The translations under genes and the position numbers were made by a program. Under the pieces are notes generated by a model. The model saw only the letters and a list, made by a program, of their open reading frames with translations. It was not told the DNA's origin and did not search any database. From assembly GCA_021780975.1 (NCBI GenBank), contig JAJXXS010000295.1:1-6933 (forward strand): a stretch of DNA of 6,933 bases. Direction: 5' to 3'. Within the stretch, counting starts at the first letter, position 1; each line of letters opens with the position of its first letter. Below, piece by piece: positions 5,648 through 6,933 of this stretch. Source of the DNA: Pseudomonadota bacterium. GTDB lineage: Bacteria; Pseudomonadota; Gammaproteobacteria; Burkholderiales; Thiobacillaceae.

Positions 5648-5670
5648 GCGACTGACGAAAATTTCAGCGC
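5648..5670. other. Hairpin between the convergent 69-residue gene and argB
   Basis: GCG-A-CTGA (5648-5655) pairs with TCAG-CGC (5664-5670), a 7-pair stem with one bulged base and an 8-base AT-rich loop. It sits exactly between two convergent stop codons, where a bidirectional terminator would be expected. Neither strand has a U-run after it. Confidence 0.3.
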
Positions 5671-5688
5671 GAATGGCGGCGGGGTTCA

Positions 5689-6573
5689 TCAACTGCGCTT
5701 GATGAGCGTGCCCACCCCATCCTGGGTCAGCACCTCAAGCAGCAGGGCGTGAGGGACGCGGCCATCGATGATGTGGGCTGTTTTGACGCCGTTGTGCACC
5801 GCCGACAGCGCGCAGTCTATCTTCGGCAACATGCCGCCGGAGATGGTGCCGTCATCGATCAAACCCTTCACTATTTCCGAGCTTAACCCGGTCAGCAATT
5901 TGCCTGTCTGATCCAGGACGCCCGGGGTGTTGGTCATGAGGATGAACTTTTCGGCGCCTAAAGCCTCGGCTATTTTTCCCGCCGCGGTGTCCGCATTGAT
6001 GTTGTAGGCCTCGCCTTCTTTTCCTACTCCAAGAGGGGCGATGACCGGAATGAAGTCGCGGCTGTCCAGCAGATGGATCAACTCCGGATCAATGCCAACC
6101 ACCTCGCCCACTTGGCCGATGTCGAGCAACTCCTCGGCCTTTTCCCTGCTGGGTATGAGTTTTTTGCGGGCGTGGATGAAGTTGCCATCCTTGCCTGTCA
6201 GGCCGACGGCCTTGCCACCCATGAGATTGATAAGGGTGACGATTTCCTGGTTGACCAGACCGCCAAGAACCATTTCGACGACGTCCAGGGTTTCCTCGTC
6301 GGTGACACGCATGCCTTGGATGAAATCGCTCTGTTTGCCGATGCGCTTGAGCAGGTCGCCGATCTGCGGTCCGCCACCATGAACGACGACGGGGTTCATT
6401 CCCACCAATTTGAGCAGCACGACGTCGCGGGCGAAATCCTCTTTCAGGGCCTGTTCGGTCATTGCATTGCCGCCATATTTGACGACGATGGTCTTGTCAT
6501 AAAAGCGCTGGATGTAGGGCAAGGCCTCGGTAAGAACGCGGGCTTTGTCGGCAGGAGTGAAATTGGTGGCCAT
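5689..6573 (-). CDS. argB: N-acetylglutamate kinase
   Basis: ArgB phosphorylates N-acetyl-L-glutamate with ATP, the second step of arginine synthesis, in the cytosol. Counting from the ATG at 6573 (294 residues): KYGGNAM (32-38, phosphate-binding Gly loop), VVHGGGPQI (63-71), NINADTAAG (191-199) and SGGMLPKID (245-253) are the amino-acid-kinase motifs for substrate and ATP, and IIDGRVPHALLLE lies near the C-terminus. About 30 residues precede KYGG and include the N-terminal helix (TPADKARVLTEALPYIQRF). That helix is characteristic of hexameric arginine-inhibited kinases and absent from the short E. coli form, so feedback inhibition by arginine is likely. A GTG two codons upstream (6579) is in frame; the ATG gives the usual MATNF start. 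No clear Shine-Dalgarno. It appears monocistronic, with its own promoter. Confidence 0.98.
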   Translation of the reverse strand: MATNFTPADKARVLTEALPYIQRFYDKTIVVKYGGNAMTEQALKEDFARDVVLLKLVGMNPVVVHGGGPQIGDLLKRIGKQSDFIQGMRVTDEETLDVVEMVLGGLVNQEIVTLINLMGGKAVGLTGKDGNFIHARKKLIPSREKAEELLDIGQVGEVVGIDPELIHLLDSRDFIPVIAPLGVGKEGEAYNINADTAAGKIAEALGAEKFILMTNTPGVLDQTGKLLTGLSSEIVKGLIDDGTISGGMLPKIDCALSAVHNGVKTAHIIDGRVPHALLLEVLTQDGVGTLIKRS

Positions 6574-6601
6574 GAGCACGGAGAGGTCTGGGGGCGCTTG
6601 A

Positions 6602-6629
6602 ATTCTACCGGCTGCTCAGACATGCCCAA
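6602..6629 (-). promoter_or_regulatory. Probable argB promoter
   Basis: Minus strand: TTGGGC (6629-6624), 16-base spacer, TAGAAT (6607-6602; five of six consensus). Transcription would start near 6595, about 20 bases before the argB ATG, leaving a short leader. Confidence 0.5.
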
Positions 6630-6741
6630 AGTGGTTTTTGTTGCCTACATGGGGGCGCGACGAGAGCACAAGGCCGCGCAGCAGGGGGTCCGCGGGTCGG
6701 GCCATCGGCTTGGCCTGCCTACGCCCGTCGGGCAAGGGTCG

Positions 6742-6762
6742 TTGCGCGCGGAAAACGCGCAA
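6742..6762. repeat. Inverted repeat TTGCGCG/CGCGCAA
   Basis: A 7-pair perfect stem with a 7-base loop (6749-6755). No U-run follows on either strand. It lies downstream of the hsp20 terminator-like hairpin in the 239-base gap before argB. That gap also holds GCCCG-T-CGGGC (6723-6733) and GGCCA/TGGCC (6700-6715). I see no gene in the gap. Confidence 0.35.
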
Positions 6763-6781
6763 AAGAGGCACAGGCCCAGAA

Positions 6782-6803
6782 CGGGCGGTCTTATGGCCGC
6801 CCG
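6782..6803 (-). terminator. Terminator-like hairpin after hsp20
   Basis: On the minus strand CGGGCGG (6803-6797) pairs perfectly with CCGCCCG (6788-6782) around an 8-base loop, 9 bases past the hsp20 stop. Only TTCT follows, a poor U-tract. Strong stem, so likely an mRNA 3' end, but intrinsic termination may be weak. Confidence 0.45.
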
Positions 6804-6812
6804 CTGGCTGGG

Positions 6813-6932
6813 CTACTGGATGGAAACCCGTTTGGTGCTGCCGCCCTTCTTCTTGGGTAGTACAAGCTCCAGCACTCCATCGGTGTATTTGGCCGAGGCA
6901 TTGGTTTCATCGATTTCATTGGCCAATGCGAA
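6813..6932 (-). CDS. Small heat-shock protein Hsp20/alpha-crystallin family, C-terminal 39 residues (cut by window edge)
   Basis: The minus strand reads in frame from the right edge to a TAG at 6815-6813. The visible tail contains ASAKYTDGVLELVLPKK, the last conserved strands of the alpha-crystallin domain (the A-x-Y-x-DGVL-x-L-x-LPK pattern). It ends KRVSIQ, where V-S-I is the I/V-x-I motif that docks into a neighbouring subunit in the oligomer. These proteins are ATP-independent cytosolic holdases for unfolding proteins, usually about 140-150 residues, so about a quarter is present. Start, promoter and any heat-shock control element lie outside the window. Confidence 0.93.
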   Translation of the reverse strand, partial: FALANEIDETNASAKYTDGVLELVLPKKKGGSTKRVSIQ

Positions 6933-6933
6933 G

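Noticed and set aside
5351..5689. 112-codon minus-strand frame starting in a TGATG overlap with the argB stop
   Set aside because: The coupling looks attractive, but there is no clear ribosome binding site and the residues (rich in H, R, S, C) look like the complement of the 69-residue plus-strand gene. Kept as a less likely alternative.
6620..6710. Short minus-strand frame of about 30 codons ending just upstream of argB
   Set aside because: No ribosome binding site or recognisable sequence, and it overlaps the argB promoter and a GC-rich repeat region.

Overview
The window is about 60% GC and densely coded. It looks like chromosome from a betaproteobacterium; PurC, ArgB and the EVE protein have the look of that class, possibly the Nitrosomonadales/Thiobacillus side, but I infer this from protein style and have run no search. 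I see no CRISPR array, tRNA, rRNA, insertion sequence or phage gene.

Left third (1-3309): four genes of membrane-lipid sugar chemistry. A ChbG/YdjC-type deacetylase runs off the left edge on the minus strand. Divergent from it is an ArnT-like GT39 glycosyltransferase on the plus strand. Convergent with that is a minus-strand pair: a DPM1/GtrB-like family 2 glycosyltransferase followed by a GtrA-family membrane protein, coupled through a GTGA overlap. Together they supply every step of a 'charge the lipid carrier, deacetylate, flip, transfer' route. This is the logic of the Francisella FlmF2/NaxD/FlmK and Bordetella Lgm hexosamine modifications of lipid A. I think it is the most interesting content of the window.

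Middle (3310-4429): purC (SAICAR synthetase) diverges from the glycosyltransferase pair across a 95-base gap that contains overlapping back-to-back -10 boxes. After purC, a minus-strand intrinsic terminator closes the next operon.

Right middle (4430-5688): a minus-strand pair, an EVE-domain protein followed by an unrecognised 110-residue protein whose ribosome binding site overlaps the EVE stop codon. A 208-base gap follows, holding a GC-rich block with mutually exclusive hairpins. Next comes a plus-strand orphan gene for a 69-residue protein with a strong ribosome binding site.

Right end (5689-6933): argB on the minus strand (N-acetylglutamate kinase, apparently of the long arginine-sensitive type) with a recognisable promoter. 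A 239-base intergenic stretch with several inverted repeats follows, then the last 39 residues of a small heat-shock protein (Hsp20), also on the minus strand and followed by a terminator-like hairpin.
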